Part shown: piece after piece, positions 25,856 through 34,901 of the stretch | Numbering within the stretch: the first letter of the stretch is position 1 | Layout of the letters: each line of letters begins with the position of its first letter | Source: an uncultured Propionibacteriaceae bacterium | GTDB taxonomy: Bacteria; Actinomycetota; Actinomycetes; Propionibacteriales; Propionibacteriaceae | Direction: 5' to 3' | Assembly (NCBI GenBank): GCA_938046585.1 | Contig: CALIWR010000030.1 | Span: forward strand, 1-64,000 | DNA: 64,000 nt | Position numbers and translations under genes: made by a program | The notes under the pieces: model-generated | Told to the model about the DNA's origin: nothing | The model's database searches: none | What the model saw: only the letters and a program-made list of their open reading frames with translations

Positions 25856-27217
25856 TCAGGGCGCTGACACCCCCGATCGGGGCGAGGGCAGTTCCGCACA
25901 CCGCTGAAGGAACAAGGCCTCGGCCAGGGCGGCCTTGGCAAAGTCGTCCAGGTGAAGCGACTCGTTCGGGCCGTGCATCCGCGAATCTGGATCACCGACC
26001 GCGGTCAGCAAGATGGTGGCATCCGGGTAGGCCCGCTGGAAGTCGCCAGCCATCGGGATCGAGCCGCCTTGTCCGGTGAAGACCGGCTCCACTGCCCAAG
26101 CTTCGGCGAAAGCGCTCCGGGCGGCCTGCGCGTACTGGCCGGTGAACGGCAATTCGACCGGATTGCCGGTGCTGCCACGGGTGATCGTCACCTGGGCTCC
26201 CCAGGGAACGTGGGCCTGCAGGTGCTCGACCAGCCGGTCCAACGCCTCGCTGGCCTGCTGGCCGGGGGCGACCCGTAAGGAAACTTTAGCCCGAGCGGTC
26301 GGGAACAAAGTGTTCGAGGCGTCCGCCACGCTGGGGGCGTCGATCCCGATCACGCTGACCGACGGCCTGGTCCAGATCCGGTCCACCACCGGGCCGGTGC
26401 CCAGGTAGGACACGCCCTCCAGGATCCCCGACTCCTGCCGTAGCCGGTCCAGCGGGTAGATCAGGTCGGCCGCGGTGGTCTCGTGCAGCCCGGCCACCGC
26501 GATCGTGCCGTCCTCGTGGTGCAGGCTGGCCAGCAGCCGACACAAGGCGGTGACCGCGTCCGGGGCCACGCCGCCGAACTGGCCCGAGTGCAGGGCGTGG
26601 TCCAAGGTCGACACCTCGACCACGCAGTCGCAGACCCCCCGCAGGGTAGTGGTGAAGGTGGGCTGACCGGCTTCCCAGTTGCCGGAATCGGCGATCACGT
26701 ACACGTCGGCGGCAAGCGCCTCACGGTGGGCCGCCATCAGGGCCGACAGGCTCGGCGAGCCGATCTCCTCCTCGCCCTCGACGAAAACGGTCACCCCGAC
26801 CGGGGGCCGGCCGTTGAAGGCCCGCAGCACGGCCAGGTGGACCCCGATCCCGCCCTTGTCGTCGGCGGCGCCCCGCCCGTACATCCGGCCCTCGCGGATA
26901 GTGGCGGTGAAGCCGGGCGTCTGCCAGCTGCTCTGGTCACCCACCGGCTGGACGTCGTGGTGGGCGTACAGGCAGACCCGGGGTGTGCCTTCCGGCGCCG
27001 GGAAGCGGCCGATCACCGCTGGCCGTCCGCCCTCGGCGACGATCCGTACGTCAGGGCAGCCTAGGTCACGCAGCAGGTCCGCGACCGCGGCAGCTGAGGC
27101 TTCCACGTCGGTGGCATGCTCGGGTTGCGAACTCACCGACGGGATCGCCACCAGCCGGGTCACGTCCTCCAGGGCTCGCGGGATCTGCTGGGCCACCGCC
27201 TCGTGAAGCTTACTCAT
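25856..27217 (-). CDS. M20 family dipeptidase
   Basis: The 453-aa cytoplasmic zinc peptidase has VCLYAHHDVQPVG (metal His/Asp), YGRGAADDKGGIG (bridging Asp), VEGEEEIGSPS (catalytic Glu then metal Glu), and a C-terminal metal His in RMHGPNESLHLDD. The order matches M20A dipeptidases of the CNDP/PepV-like branch. The start is ATG 27217 (MSKLHEAVAQQIPRALED). An upstream extension lacks conserved sequence. It is transcribed toward the riboswitch region but ends 63 bp before it. Confidence 0.9.
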   Translation of the reverse strand: MSKLHEAVAQQIPRALEDVTRLVAIPSVSSQPEHATDVEASAAAVADLLRDLGCPDVRIVAEGGRPAVIGRFPAPEGTPRVCLYAHHDVQPVGDQSSWQTPGFTATIREGRMYGRGAADDKGGIGVHLAVLRAFNGRPPVGVTVFVEGEEEIGSPSLSALMAAHREALAADVYVIADSGNWEAGQPTFTTTLRGVCDCVVEVSTLDHALHSGQFGGVAPDAVTALCRLLASLHHEDGTIAVAGLHETTAADLIYPLDRLRQESGILEGVSYLGTGPVVDRIWTRPSVSVIGIDAPSVADASNTLFPTARAKVSLRVAPGQQASEALDRLVEHLQAHVPWGAQVTITRGSTGNPVELPFTGQYAQAARSAFAEAWAVEPVFTGQGGSIPMAGDFQRAYPDATILLTAVGDPDSRMHGPNESLHLDDFAKAALAEALFLQRCAELPSPRSGVSAP

Positions 27218-27325
27218 GGGTCTTAGCCTAGGCCTCGGCCCTGGGCGAGGCCGGCCGTAGGGCCACCTGATCACTCCTGTCGTAGGTGTCACCGGCCACG
27301 AATAGACTGCCTTCGGGAGGCAGGC

Positions 27326-28360
27326 ATGACACAGCAACCACGAGACCCCAACCAGCCGATACAGCCAGTCAGTCCACGCTGGGACGCATCACCCCAGAGC
27401 GGAATCGGGCCGGGCTGGTCCTCATCCGCGCCGAATCACAACCAGGCCCCACCGGCTCCGGGCTCTGCCCCGAGATGGCCCACTTCTGCGCCGAACCTAC
27501 CTGGCTGGACCTCACCGCAGAGCGAGATCGGCTCCTCCGCAACCCCACAGAGCGGAATAGGCCCTTCCGTAACCCCACAAAGCGGAATAGGCCCCGGCGA
27601 GGCTCCGCCGCAGCCTCCGGCCTCCGACCAGACCACGGTTGTACCGGATCGTTTCATCCCCGGTCAGCCCTCTTCTGACACCAATCAGCCCCGAACCGAC
27701 GGCAGTCCCCAGCCGCGACCGGTGAAACCGCCGCTGCGTCCGTACGCGCCGAGCCAGAGCAGCTCTGATACGTACGCCCGGCCGCACCCGGCGCCGCCGA
27801 AACGGCATTCGCTGGTCATCGGCATAGTCGGCTTGAGCGTCATCATGATTGTGATAGGAGTCCTCGTCGCGATACTGGTGAAACAACGGGGGAAAACCCC
27901 CACGCCCACACCCAGCCCCACGGTGTCCTCACCGAGCCCGTCGAAAAGCCCGAGCGGCGGGCCGACCACATCCGCGTTGGGCTACTCGATCACGGCACCC
28001 ACCGGATGGACGTACAGCCCCAGTTCACCCAATTATGACGTGAAGATGGTGGACGCGTCCAACAACAAGCTGATCGTCTACGTCTGGAAGAACGCTGATG
28101 CCGCCAGCTACTGCGACAAGCAGATCCGGGCAACACAGGTCTGGGTCCCTGGCACCATCACGACGCTGCCCGACGCCACCTTGAAGACCGGTGATCCTTT
28201 CCCCGGGTACCAGTTAGAAGGCCAGGAGAACATCCACATGATGCGCTGTGTCTCCCACAACGGCCGGGTCTACAGCCTCGCTTCCGAGGCCAAGAAAGCC
28301 GACGCTGCTGCGGTAGCCACGGCCTACGAGGCGGTGACAGCGAGCTGGTCGTGGGTCTAA
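27326..28360 (+). CDS. Pro-rich single-pass membrane protein with PQSGIGP repeats
   Basis: The 344-aa protein has a long cytoplasmic-type Pro/Ser/Gln-rich N-terminus (1-160), one TM helix (SLVIGIVGLSVIMIVIGVLVAIL near 165-190), a Pro/Ser/Thr-rich linker and an ~125-residue extracytoplasmic domain containing TAPTGWTYSPSSPNYDV. Short repeats PQSGIGP occur four times, encoded by similar DNA (CAGAGCGGAAT). No family is recognised. The architecture is like that of the DUF2510-type protein at 61388. Confidence 0.7.
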   Translation: MTQQPRDPNQPIQPVSPRWDASPQSGIGPGWSSSAPNHNQAPPAPGSAPRWPTSAPNLPGWTSPQSEIGSSATPQSGIGPSVTPQSGIGPGEAPPQPPASDQTTVVPDRFIPGQPSSDTNQPRTDGSPQPRPVKPPLRPYAPSQSSSDTYARPHPAPPKRHSLVIGIVGLSVIMIVIGVLVAILVKQRGKTPTPTPSPTVSSPSPSKSPSGGPTTSALGYSITAPTGWTYSPSSPNYDVKMVDASNNKLIVYVWKNADAASYCDKQIRATQVWVPGTITTLPDATLKTGDPFPGYQLEGQENIHMMRCVSHNGRVYSLASEAKKADAAAVATAYEAVTASWSWV

Positions 28361-28444
28361 GGACCGAACCAGCCCCGGTACGGGTTTCGATCACCGGTTG
28401 ATCGCAAGGCGGGCTCTGCCAGTGGCCTGAGTCCGCAACCAGGC

Positions 28445-30712
28445 TCAGGCAGGCAGCCCGAGAGCGGCCGGGATTGGCGCCTGCCAGGCGGCGCGCAGTT
28501 CGTCCAGCGGAATGCTGAACTGTCCGGCGACGGTCAGGTCCGGCTGCTCGGTTACCTCGCCCAGCGCGACCCACGGCAGCTGCTGCTGATCACAGAGCGC
28601 GGTGAAGTCCGCGACCCGGTCCGGGGAAAGCGAGACCAAGACCCGCCCGGCTGATTCCGCGAACAGGCTCAGGAATGGGTCGCCGTCGGGCAGGCCCACC
28701 AGCACCCCCCGATGGTGTCGCAGGGCAGACTCCGCTAGCGCCACCGCCAATCCGCCCTCGGACAGGTCATGCGCGCTCGTCAGCAGCCGCCGCCGTGACG
28801 CCTCCCCGAAGAGCACGGCTAGGCGGCGGTGCGCCTCCACGTCGACCAGCGGCGGGAAACCGCCCAGGTGATGGTCGTGGATCACGTCGGCCCAGGCCGA
28901 TCCGGACAGCTCCTCGCGGGTCTCGCCGACCAGCAGCACCTGGTCGCCCGGATTTTGCAGACCGCAGGGAGTACGCCGTTCCACCTGGTCGATCACGCCC
29001 AGTACCGCGACCGTCGGGGTCGGCAGGATCGGCTGGTCACCGGTCTGGTTGTAAAACGACACATTGCCCCCGGTCACCGGGATCCCGAGCTGGGTGCATC
29101 CGTCGACCAAGCCCAAGATCGCTTCCCGGAACTGCCACAGCACGCTCGGGTCCTCCGGGGAGCCGAAATTGAGGCAGTCGGTCACCGCGACCGGCTCGGC
29201 ACCGGTGATGGCGACGTTACGGTAGGCCTCCAGCAGCGCCAGCTGGGCACCCAGATAGGGGTTGAGGAAGCAGTACCGGGCGTTACAGTCGGCGGCCAGC
29301 GCGATCCCAAGCCCGGAGTTCTCGTCGATCCGCAGCATCCCGGCGTCCTCGGGTTGGGCCAGAACCGAACTGCCTCGGACGAACCGGTCGTACTGGTCGG
29401 TCACCCAGGACTTGTCGCACAAGTTCGGCGATCCCACCAGCCGCAGCAAGGTGGTGCGGAGCTGGTCGCCGGTGACCGGGCGAGGCAGTTCCTCGGCCGG
29501 GCGGGCCATCACCTCGTCGATCCAGTACGGGCGGGCGAACGGCCGCTCGTACACCGGGCCCTCGTGGGCCACGGTCCGCGGGTCGACGTCGACCACCCGC
29601 TCGCCGTGCCAGTCGATCTGGAGCCGGCCGGTATCGGTCACTTCACCGACCACGGTCGCCAGCACATCCCAGGTGGCGCAGATGCCAAGGAACCGGTCCA
29701 CATCCTCGGGCCGGACCACCGCCATCATCCGCTCCTGAGATTCGCTCATCAGGATCTCCTCGGGCGTCAGGGTGGAGTCCCGCAGCGGCACCGCGTCCAA
29801 CACCACATGCATCCCGCCGTCACCGGCCGACGCCAGTTCGGAGGTAGCGCAGGACAGCCCGGCGGCGCCGAAATCCTGAATCCCGGTGATGATCCCGGCC
29901 GCGAACAAATCCAAGGTGCATTCGATCAGCAGCTTCTCCAAGAACGGGTCCCCGACTTGGACCGCGGGCCGCTTGGTCACCCCGGAGGCATCGAAGGTCT
30001 CGGAGGCCAGGATCGAGGCGCCGCCGATCCCGTCGCCGCCGGTCGCCGCCCCGTACAGGATCACCTTGTTGCCGACCCCGCAGGCCTGAGCCCGGTGCAG
30101 GTCCTCGTGGCGCAGCACCCCCACGCAGAGCGCATTCACCAGGGGGTTGCCGGCATACGAGGAGTCGAAGACCACCTCGCCGCCGATATTCGGCAGGCCC
30201 AGGCAGTTGCCGTAGCCGCCGATCCCAGCGACCACCCCGGGGAGCACCCGGGCCGTATCCGGCGCCTCTAACGGCCCAAACCGCAGCGGGTCCATCACCC
30301 CGATCGGGCGAGCACCCATCGCCAGGATGTCACGGACGATCCCACCGACCCCGGTCGCTGCCCCCTGGTACGGCTCGACGTAGCTGGGATGGTTGTGGGA
30401 TTCGATCTTGAAGGTGACCGCCCAGCCATCGCCGATGTCGACCACGCCCGCGTTCTCGCCGATCCCGGCCAGCAACGGCCCGCGGGGGGTGCGCTGCGGG
30501 ATCTGGGAGAACAGCCGCAGGTGCACCTTGCTCGACTTGTACGAGCAGTGCTCGCTCCACATCACCGAGTACATCGCCAATTCGCAGGCGGTGGGTCGGC
30601 GGTGCAGGATGCCGCGGATCCGATGATACTCGTCCTCTTTCAGCCCCAGCGCAGCCCAGGGCTGCTCCAGCTCGGGGGTCTCAGCGGCACGGGCCACGGT
30701 GTCAGTCGTCAC
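28445..30712 (-). CDS. purL: Phosphoribosylformylglycinamidine synthase subunit PurL (small type)
   Basis: PurL is the synthetase subunit of FGAM synthase, which converts FGAR, ATP and glutamine to FGAM together with PurQ and PurS. At 755 aa it is the small, Gram-positive type that needs separate PurS and PurQ. These are encoded 5-8 kb away, with PurS fused to PurC. The visible family start is EYHRIRGILHRRPTACELAM YSVMWSEHCSYKSSK. Other blocks are DIGDGWAVTFKIESHNHPS, GAATGVGGIVRDILAMGARP and DFGAAGLSCATSELA. It stands alone, with the nitrite-reductase gene upstream on the same strand. Confidence 0.95.
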   Translation of the reverse strand: MTTDTVARAAETPELEQPWAALGLKEDEYHRIRGILHRRPTACELAMYSVMWSEHCSYKSSKVHLRLFSQIPQRTPRGPLLAGIGENAGVVDIGDGWAVTFKIESHNHPSYVEPYQGAATGVGGIVRDILAMGARPIGVMDPLRFGPLEAPDTARVLPGVVAGIGGYGNCLGLPNIGGEVVFDSSYAGNPLVNALCVGVLRHEDLHRAQACGVGNKVILYGAATGGDGIGGASILASETFDASGVTKRPAVQVGDPFLEKLLIECTLDLFAAGIITGIQDFGAAGLSCATSELASAGDGGMHVVLDAVPLRDSTLTPEEILMSESQERMMAVVRPEDVDRFLGICATWDVLATVVGEVTDTGRLQIDWHGERVVDVDPRTVAHEGPVYERPFARPYWIDEVMARPAEELPRPVTGDQLRTTLLRLVGSPNLCDKSWVTDQYDRFVRGSSVLAQPEDAGMLRIDENSGLGIALAADCNARYCFLNPYLGAQLALLEAYRNVAITGAEPVAVTDCLNFGSPEDPSVLWQFREAILGLVDGCTQLGIPVTGGNVSFYNQTGDQPILPTPTVAVLGVIDQVERRTPCGLQNPGDQVLLVGETREELSGSAWADVIHDHHLGGFPPLVDVEAHRRLAVLFGEASRRRLLTSAHDLSEGGLAVALAESALRHHRGVLVGLPDGDPFLSLFAESAGRVLVSLSPDRVADFTALCDQQQLPWVALGEVTEQPDLTVAGQFSIPLDELRAAWQAPIPAALGLPA

Positions 30713-30748
30713 CCGGCCAACGCTAGTGCCTGATCGCCTGGGCTGTGC

Positions 30749-33310
30749 TCAGCTGACCTGGACCACGCCCTTGGCGCCGCGTTCAGCGTCACCCATGACG
30801 TGGTTGACCACCGGGTAGTTCCCGGCTTCGGGGAAGGCGAGTTCCACGAAGCCCCCCTGGGCGGCCAACAGCGGCAGTACCTGGGCGCCGGTCCGGCCGG
30901 GGCGCAGGGTGTACGAGCCCTCGGTCCAGACCGTGTCGAACTGGCCGCCCACGATGTGGAAGCTCAGGGCCCGGTTCGGCCCGGCAGCCAACGCCCAGAA
31001 CCGGACCCGCTGCCCGACCCGGGCCTGGAACGGCACCCGGTCGTACTGGAAACCGACCCCGTTGAAGACCACCAGATCCGGGGTCTGCGCCCTGACCTTC
31101 GCCGTGTCGATTTCGGTGGCGGTGTCGGCGGAGGCGCTGCCAGCGCCCAGAAAAACCTCGCTCTGCACCAGCACATACGACCGGTCCACCAGGGCCAGGT
31201 CATCAGGTTCGATCACCACCACCCCGTGCATCCCGGCTGCGATGTGGACGCTCATCGGCGCGGTCGAACAGTGGTACATCCAGATCCCGGCCCGGGTGGC
31301 GGTGAAGACGTACTCCAGCCGTTGCCCGGGCGCGATGGTGCGCATCGGCTGGTCCGGCGCCAACGCGCCGGCGTGGAAGTCGATCGAATGGCCGATCGTG
31401 CCGTCGTTGACCAGGGTGATCTCGAACCGGTCGCCGACCCGGCCGTGCAGCACCGGCCCGACCGGGCCGCCGTTGTATGTCCAGCGTTTCTGCCAGACCC
31501 CGGGCGCCACCTCGAGCGGCAGCTCGCTGACGGTGAGGCTGACCCGCCGTACCCGTTCGCCGCTGAGCGGCGCCAGCGCCGGGTCCACCACTCGCCGGGG
31601 CAGGCCGCTGCCGGCCGTGACCGGCGCCGAATGCTGGTGACCGTGATCGTGTCCGGTCGTCGCGGCCGGGGTAGACGCCGCGGCGCCAGGCACCACCACG
31701 TCCAACACCATCCCCATCTCGCGGTGCCCGGCGACCGTGCACCAGCCCTGGGTGGACTCGGTAATCACGCCGGCGTCGAGCCGTTCGGAGTGGCCGGGGG
31801 CAAGCCGGCTGGTACGGGCGGGGCCGATCTGCAGGTCGTGGGTCGTGGTCGGGTCCTCGTTCACCAGTTCCACCACCAGCCGGTTGCCGCGCGGCACGCT
31901 CACCGAGGCCGGCTGGAACCGCATCTGTTGGGCGACTACGCGGACCTCCGTGATCTGCCCGGTCGCGGTGCCCGCAGTGGTGTCTGGGGTGCCGGCTTGC
32001 AGCGCCACCCCGACCGAGGCGGCGACCGCGAGGGCCGTGGTGGCGGCGATCAGCTGGTTGCCGGTCCAGATCGAGGGCCGCTGCCGCGACGCCGCAGGGC
32101 GGGGCTGGTCCGGGTCGAGGCCGATCCGACGGGCGCGGACCGCACCACCCAGCAGCACCAGGAAGATCATCATGCTGACCAGGACCACCGCGGCAGCGCT
32201 CGCGCGGACCCAGCCCGGCACCGGCAGCCAGAACAGCAGCAGCCCACCGTTGATGCTCACCAGCCGGAAACCCCCGTACCGGTTGAACCAGGCCTGGGTG
32301 GTTTTCACCAGCGCCGGCCCGCCGCCCAGCATCACCGGCATCAGGTACGACAGGGCGCCAGTCAGCAGCTGAACCGCGAACCCGGACGCGACCAGGCCGG
32401 CCACGCTGGGAAAGCCGGCGCTGACCTCGGCCCAGGTTGTCGAGCGGGCCAGCAGCACCCCGGTCCGTACCAGGCCCACCACCGCCCAGACCAGGGCCGC
32501 CGCGACCGAGGCCGGGGCGAAGTCCCGTGGCGGGGCGGCCCGCAGCGGCCCCAGCAGGGCCCGGCCCCACCACAGCAGCCCCGCCCCGTACAGGGCCAGC
32601 CCACCCAGCGCCCCGGGGCGCAGGTCCAGTAGCGCCCCGGCGACGGTGACGCCGACCCCGGTGACCAGGATCGGCAGCGCCTGGGTGGCGAGCCGCTCGG
32701 CGCGGGCGTCCATCCGGGTCCGCAGCATCGTCGGCCAGAGCGTGACCAGGGTGCCGGTGACGGTGAGCCCGATCCAGCCGAGCAGGTTGGCGCCGGTGTG
32801 GGCGACCAGCAGTCGCCCGTGCCAGCTGCCGGACGGCCCGCGGGCCAGCAGCACCCCGCAGGTCACCCCGACTAGCAGGCTGGCCGCGGCCAGCCGGTAG
32901 TAGCCGATCGTGATCCGGAACCGTCCGGGCAGGGCCCGGCGTACCAGCAGCCACAGCGCGATCCCATGCCAGCCGACGCTGGCGCCGACCAGGACCCCGC
33001 CGACGAGCACCGCCGGCCAGTACCCCAGCGGCAAGGCGATGATGACCACCAGGGTGCCCAGGGCCAGTCCGGCCACCCGGATCGTCTGGCGTCGCTGGGC
33101 GGCCTCACTGACCGCGGCCCGGGTCAGGGTGAGCGCGAAATGGGTCGACCAGACCAGCGCGGCATGCGTCAGCGCGCCCAGCAGCACCAGGTGCACCAGC
33201 AGCCAGGTCGACTCCGGCACCTGGCGGTGGGCCACGGCCACCACCACCGCCGCCATCAGCCAGACCAGCGAGACCCGGTCTCGCAGGATCGTGGCGCTAC
33301 GCCCGGCCAT
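30749..33310 (-). CDS. nirK: Membrane-fused three-cupredoxin nitrite reductase (NirK type)
   Basis: The 853-aa protein has three parts. Residues 1-400 form about 11 TM helices of NnrS-like character (HLVLLGALTHAALVW, AHTGANLLGWIGLTVTG). Residues 440-550 form a cupredoxin with a type-1 copper C/H/M set (GWCTVAGHREMGM). Residues 600-853 form a CuNiR: SIDFHAG (catalytic Asp and a His), YHCSTAPMSVHIAAGMHG (type-1 ligands and a type-2 His) and the late SFHIVGGQFDTVW, which supplies the catalytic His. It would reduce nitrite to nitric oxide outside the cytoplasmic membrane. The cupredoxin may feed electrons to the type-1 site. The ATG overlaps the upstream NnrS-like gene by 14 bp. Confidence 0.85.
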   Translation of the reverse strand: MAGRSATILRDRVSLVWLMAAVVVAVAHRQVPESTWLLVHLVLLGALTHAALVWSTHFALTLTRAAVSEAAQRRQTIRVAGLALGTLVVIIALPLGYWPAVLVGGVLVGASVGWHGIALWLLVRRALPGRFRITIGYYRLAAASLLVGVTCGVLLARGPSGSWHGRLLVAHTGANLLGWIGLTVTGTLVTLWPTMLRTRMDARAERLATQALPILVTGVGVTVAGALLDLRPGALGGLALYGAGLLWWGRALLGPLRAAPPRDFAPASVAAALVWAVVGLVRTGVLLARSTTWAEVSAGFPSVAGLVASGFAVQLLTGALSYLMPVMLGGGPALVKTTQAWFNRYGGFRLVSINGGLLLFWLPVPGWVRASAAAVVLVSMMIFLVLLGGAVRARRIGLDPDQPRPAASRQRPSIWTGNQLIAATTALAVAASVGVALQAGTPDTTAGTATGQITEVRVVAQQMRFQPASVSVPRGNRLVVELVNEDPTTTHDLQIGPARTSRLAPGHSERLDAGVITESTQGWCTVAGHREMGMVLDVVVPGAAASTPAATTGHDHGHQHSAPVTAGSGLPRRVVDPALAPLSGERVRRVSLTVSELPLEVAPGVWQKRWTYNGGPVGPVLHGRVGDRFEITLVNDGTIGHSIDFHAGALAPDQPMRTIAPGQRLEYVFTATRAGIWMYHCSTAPMSVHIAAGMHGVVVIEPDDLALVDRSYVLVQSEVFLGAGSASADTATEIDTAKVRAQTPDLVVFNGVGFQYDRVPFQARVGQRVRFWALAAGPNRALSFHIVGGQFDTVWTEGSYTLRPGRTGAQVLPLLAAQGGFVELAFPEAGNYPVVNHVMGDAERGAKGVVQVS

Positions 33311-34400
33311 GACCGATCACCACCCCTACCACTGTGAGAAGAAACAACATCATCGCCGCCGCTGTGGTGGCGACCCCCACCTGCCAGAGCCGGTGGTTGA
33401 CCACCGCACCACAGGCCCGTAGCAGCATCGCGAGATGTAGCAATCCCAGCGGAAGCCACAGCAGCGGCCGGTACGGCAAGGGCCGGCCGATCACGGTCGG
33501 CAGCACGATCGGGGCGTGGGCCATCACCATGGACACCCCGAAACCCACGAAAGTGGCGTGGATCACGATGTCGTACGTGGCCTCGCCCGGCGCTGCCCCG
33601 ATCATCCAGACCAGCCCGGCCAAGGCCAGCCAGCAGTAGCCTGCGATCAAGGCGGCGGCGTTGTACCGGCGCAGCCCCTCGCTGCGGATCAGGCGCCGCC
33701 CGACGTCGTCACGCAGCAGCCAGACCGCGGTCAGGGCCAGCGTGAGCCCGAGCAGGCGCAGACCGACCGCAGGCCACAGAATCGACGCCACGCCGGCAGC
33801 TAGCACCCCTACCGAGACCCCGGACAGGATCCGCCCGGCAGCCCGGCCCAACGCCAGCGCCGCCAATTCAACCCGTTCCGCCGCGATCGTGAGGACCACA
33901 AATCCGGCTAGCATCCCCGTAGTCGCGGAAATCTGGATCCGCAGCCAGAGCAGGGCGGCGCAGGCCGCCAGCACTGCGCCGGCGAGTTGGGCGCTGACCT
34001 GCGGCAGCGGCGCTCGCCGCCACAAGGCCCCGTACACCACGACCAGCAGCACTACCCCGTCTAACAGCAGCAGCTGCCCCAGCAGAAGCTGCCCGACGGC
34101 CAGGCTGATCCCGCCCGCCCCGAGCAGCAACGGCGCCAGGTACCCCCAAGGGCGCCGCAGCGCCTGTGCCCGTTCCAGGCTGATCACGGTGCCCAGGAAA
34201 CCGAGCACCATCACCATCGGGTGGACCCCAGGCAGGTGCGAGGCCGTGACCGGACGCGGCAAACCGGCCAACATCAACGCCGCGTCTAGCCCGGTCAGCA
34301 ACGAGATCCCACCACCGGCGAGAAACACGAGCCGAACCTGAGGCCGGCCTCGGTGCGTGGGCTGGGCGGGTTGGTCGCCGGTGGTCGGACGAGAGGTCAC
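33297..34400 (-). CDS. NnrS-like multi-helix membrane protein
   Basis: The 367-aa protein has about 12 hydrophobic helices with conserved His-containing turns (GVHPMVMVLGFLG, IVIHATFVGFGVSMVMAHAP). It resembles NnrS-family proteins linked to nitric-oxide tolerance and to the N-terminal part of the adjacent nitrite reductase. GTG 34400 lies 1 nt after the TGA of the DUF2249 gene, and its 3' end overlaps nirK, giving a tightly coupled three-gene unit. It could protect against or signal NO produced by NirK; the precise role is inferred from context. Confidence 0.7.
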   Translation of the reverse strand: MTSRPTTGDQPAQPTHRGRPQVRLVFLAGGGISLLTGLDAALMLAGLPRPVTASHLPGVHPMVMVLGFLGTVISLERAQALRRPWGYLAPLLLGAGGISLAVGQLLLGQLLLLDGVVLLVVVYGALWRRAPLPQVSAQLAGAVLAACAALLWLRIQISATTGMLAGFVVLTIAAERVELAALALGRAAGRILSGVSVGVLAAGVASILWPAVGLRLLGLTLALTAVWLLRDDVGRRLIRSEGLRRYNAAALIAGYCWLALAGLVWMIGAAPGEATYDIVIHATFVGFGVSMVMAHAPIVLPTVIGRPLPYRPLLWLPLGLLHLAMLLRACGAVVNHRLWQVGVATTAAAMMLFLLTVVGVVIGHGRA

Positions 34401-34401
34401 C

Positions 34402-34686
34402 TCAGGCGGTACGGGTGAACAGCAGCCGCCAGGCCTGCGGCCCCTCTTCCAGGTAGGAGACCTGCAGCGCACCCGGCATCAGCTGCTCGATCTGGGCCAG
34501 CAGCGGCAGCGGGTTGTGCGGGGCCACCAGCACCATCGCCGCGCCAGGGGCCAGCTGGCTGAAGGCGCCGATAATCGCGCCATGCCGGATCGCGTGCGGG
34601 ATCACCCGGGCATCCAGTTCGGGCCAGTCGGCCTCATGGTCACCGCAGCCGCAGGTGTGCTTCTCGTGCAGCGGAATCTGGTTCAT
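34402..34686 (-). CDS. DUF2249 domain protein
   Basis: The 94-aa protein begins MNQIPLHEKHTCGCGDHEAD, a Cys/His cluster (CGCGDH) in front of a DUF2249 fold (GAIIGAFSQLAPGAAMVLVAPHNPLPLLAQIEQLMPGAL, a SirA/TusA-like arrangement). DUF2249 proteins often accompany denitrification and metal-redox genes. The Cys-His head could bind a metal. GGAGC precedes ATG 34686 and a TATGAT-like -10 box (complement of 34723-34728) lies upstream, so this may be the first gene of the nitrite operon. The upstream gap to 34901 shows nothing else. Confidence 0.8.
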   Translation of the reverse strand: MNQIPLHEKHTCGCGDHEADWPELDARVIPHAIRHGAIIGAFSQLAPGAAMVLVAPHNPLPLLAQIEQLMPGALQVSYLEEGPQAWRLLFTRTA

Positions 34687-34901
34687 AGTGCTCCGTCATG
34701 GTCGGTTCAGGTACGGCTGTCGATCATAGGTGGCCGGGTGGATTCGCACTAGCCACGCAACCGAACCCGACGATCGACACGGCACGATAGTGGTCTTCGT
34801 CCTTGCACGTCGATATCAGGCCATGGCGACGAACACCGATCACTCGAGAACCTGATGGGTGTGTTCCCGGTGACCTGCGTACAGAGGTTGAGGCAGCCTG
34901 G

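Noticed and set aside
30800..32632. 610-codon plus-strand frame opposite the nitrite reductase gene
   Set aside because: Gln/His/Pro/Gly-rich composition with no family pattern; the opposite strand encodes a recognisable enzyme.
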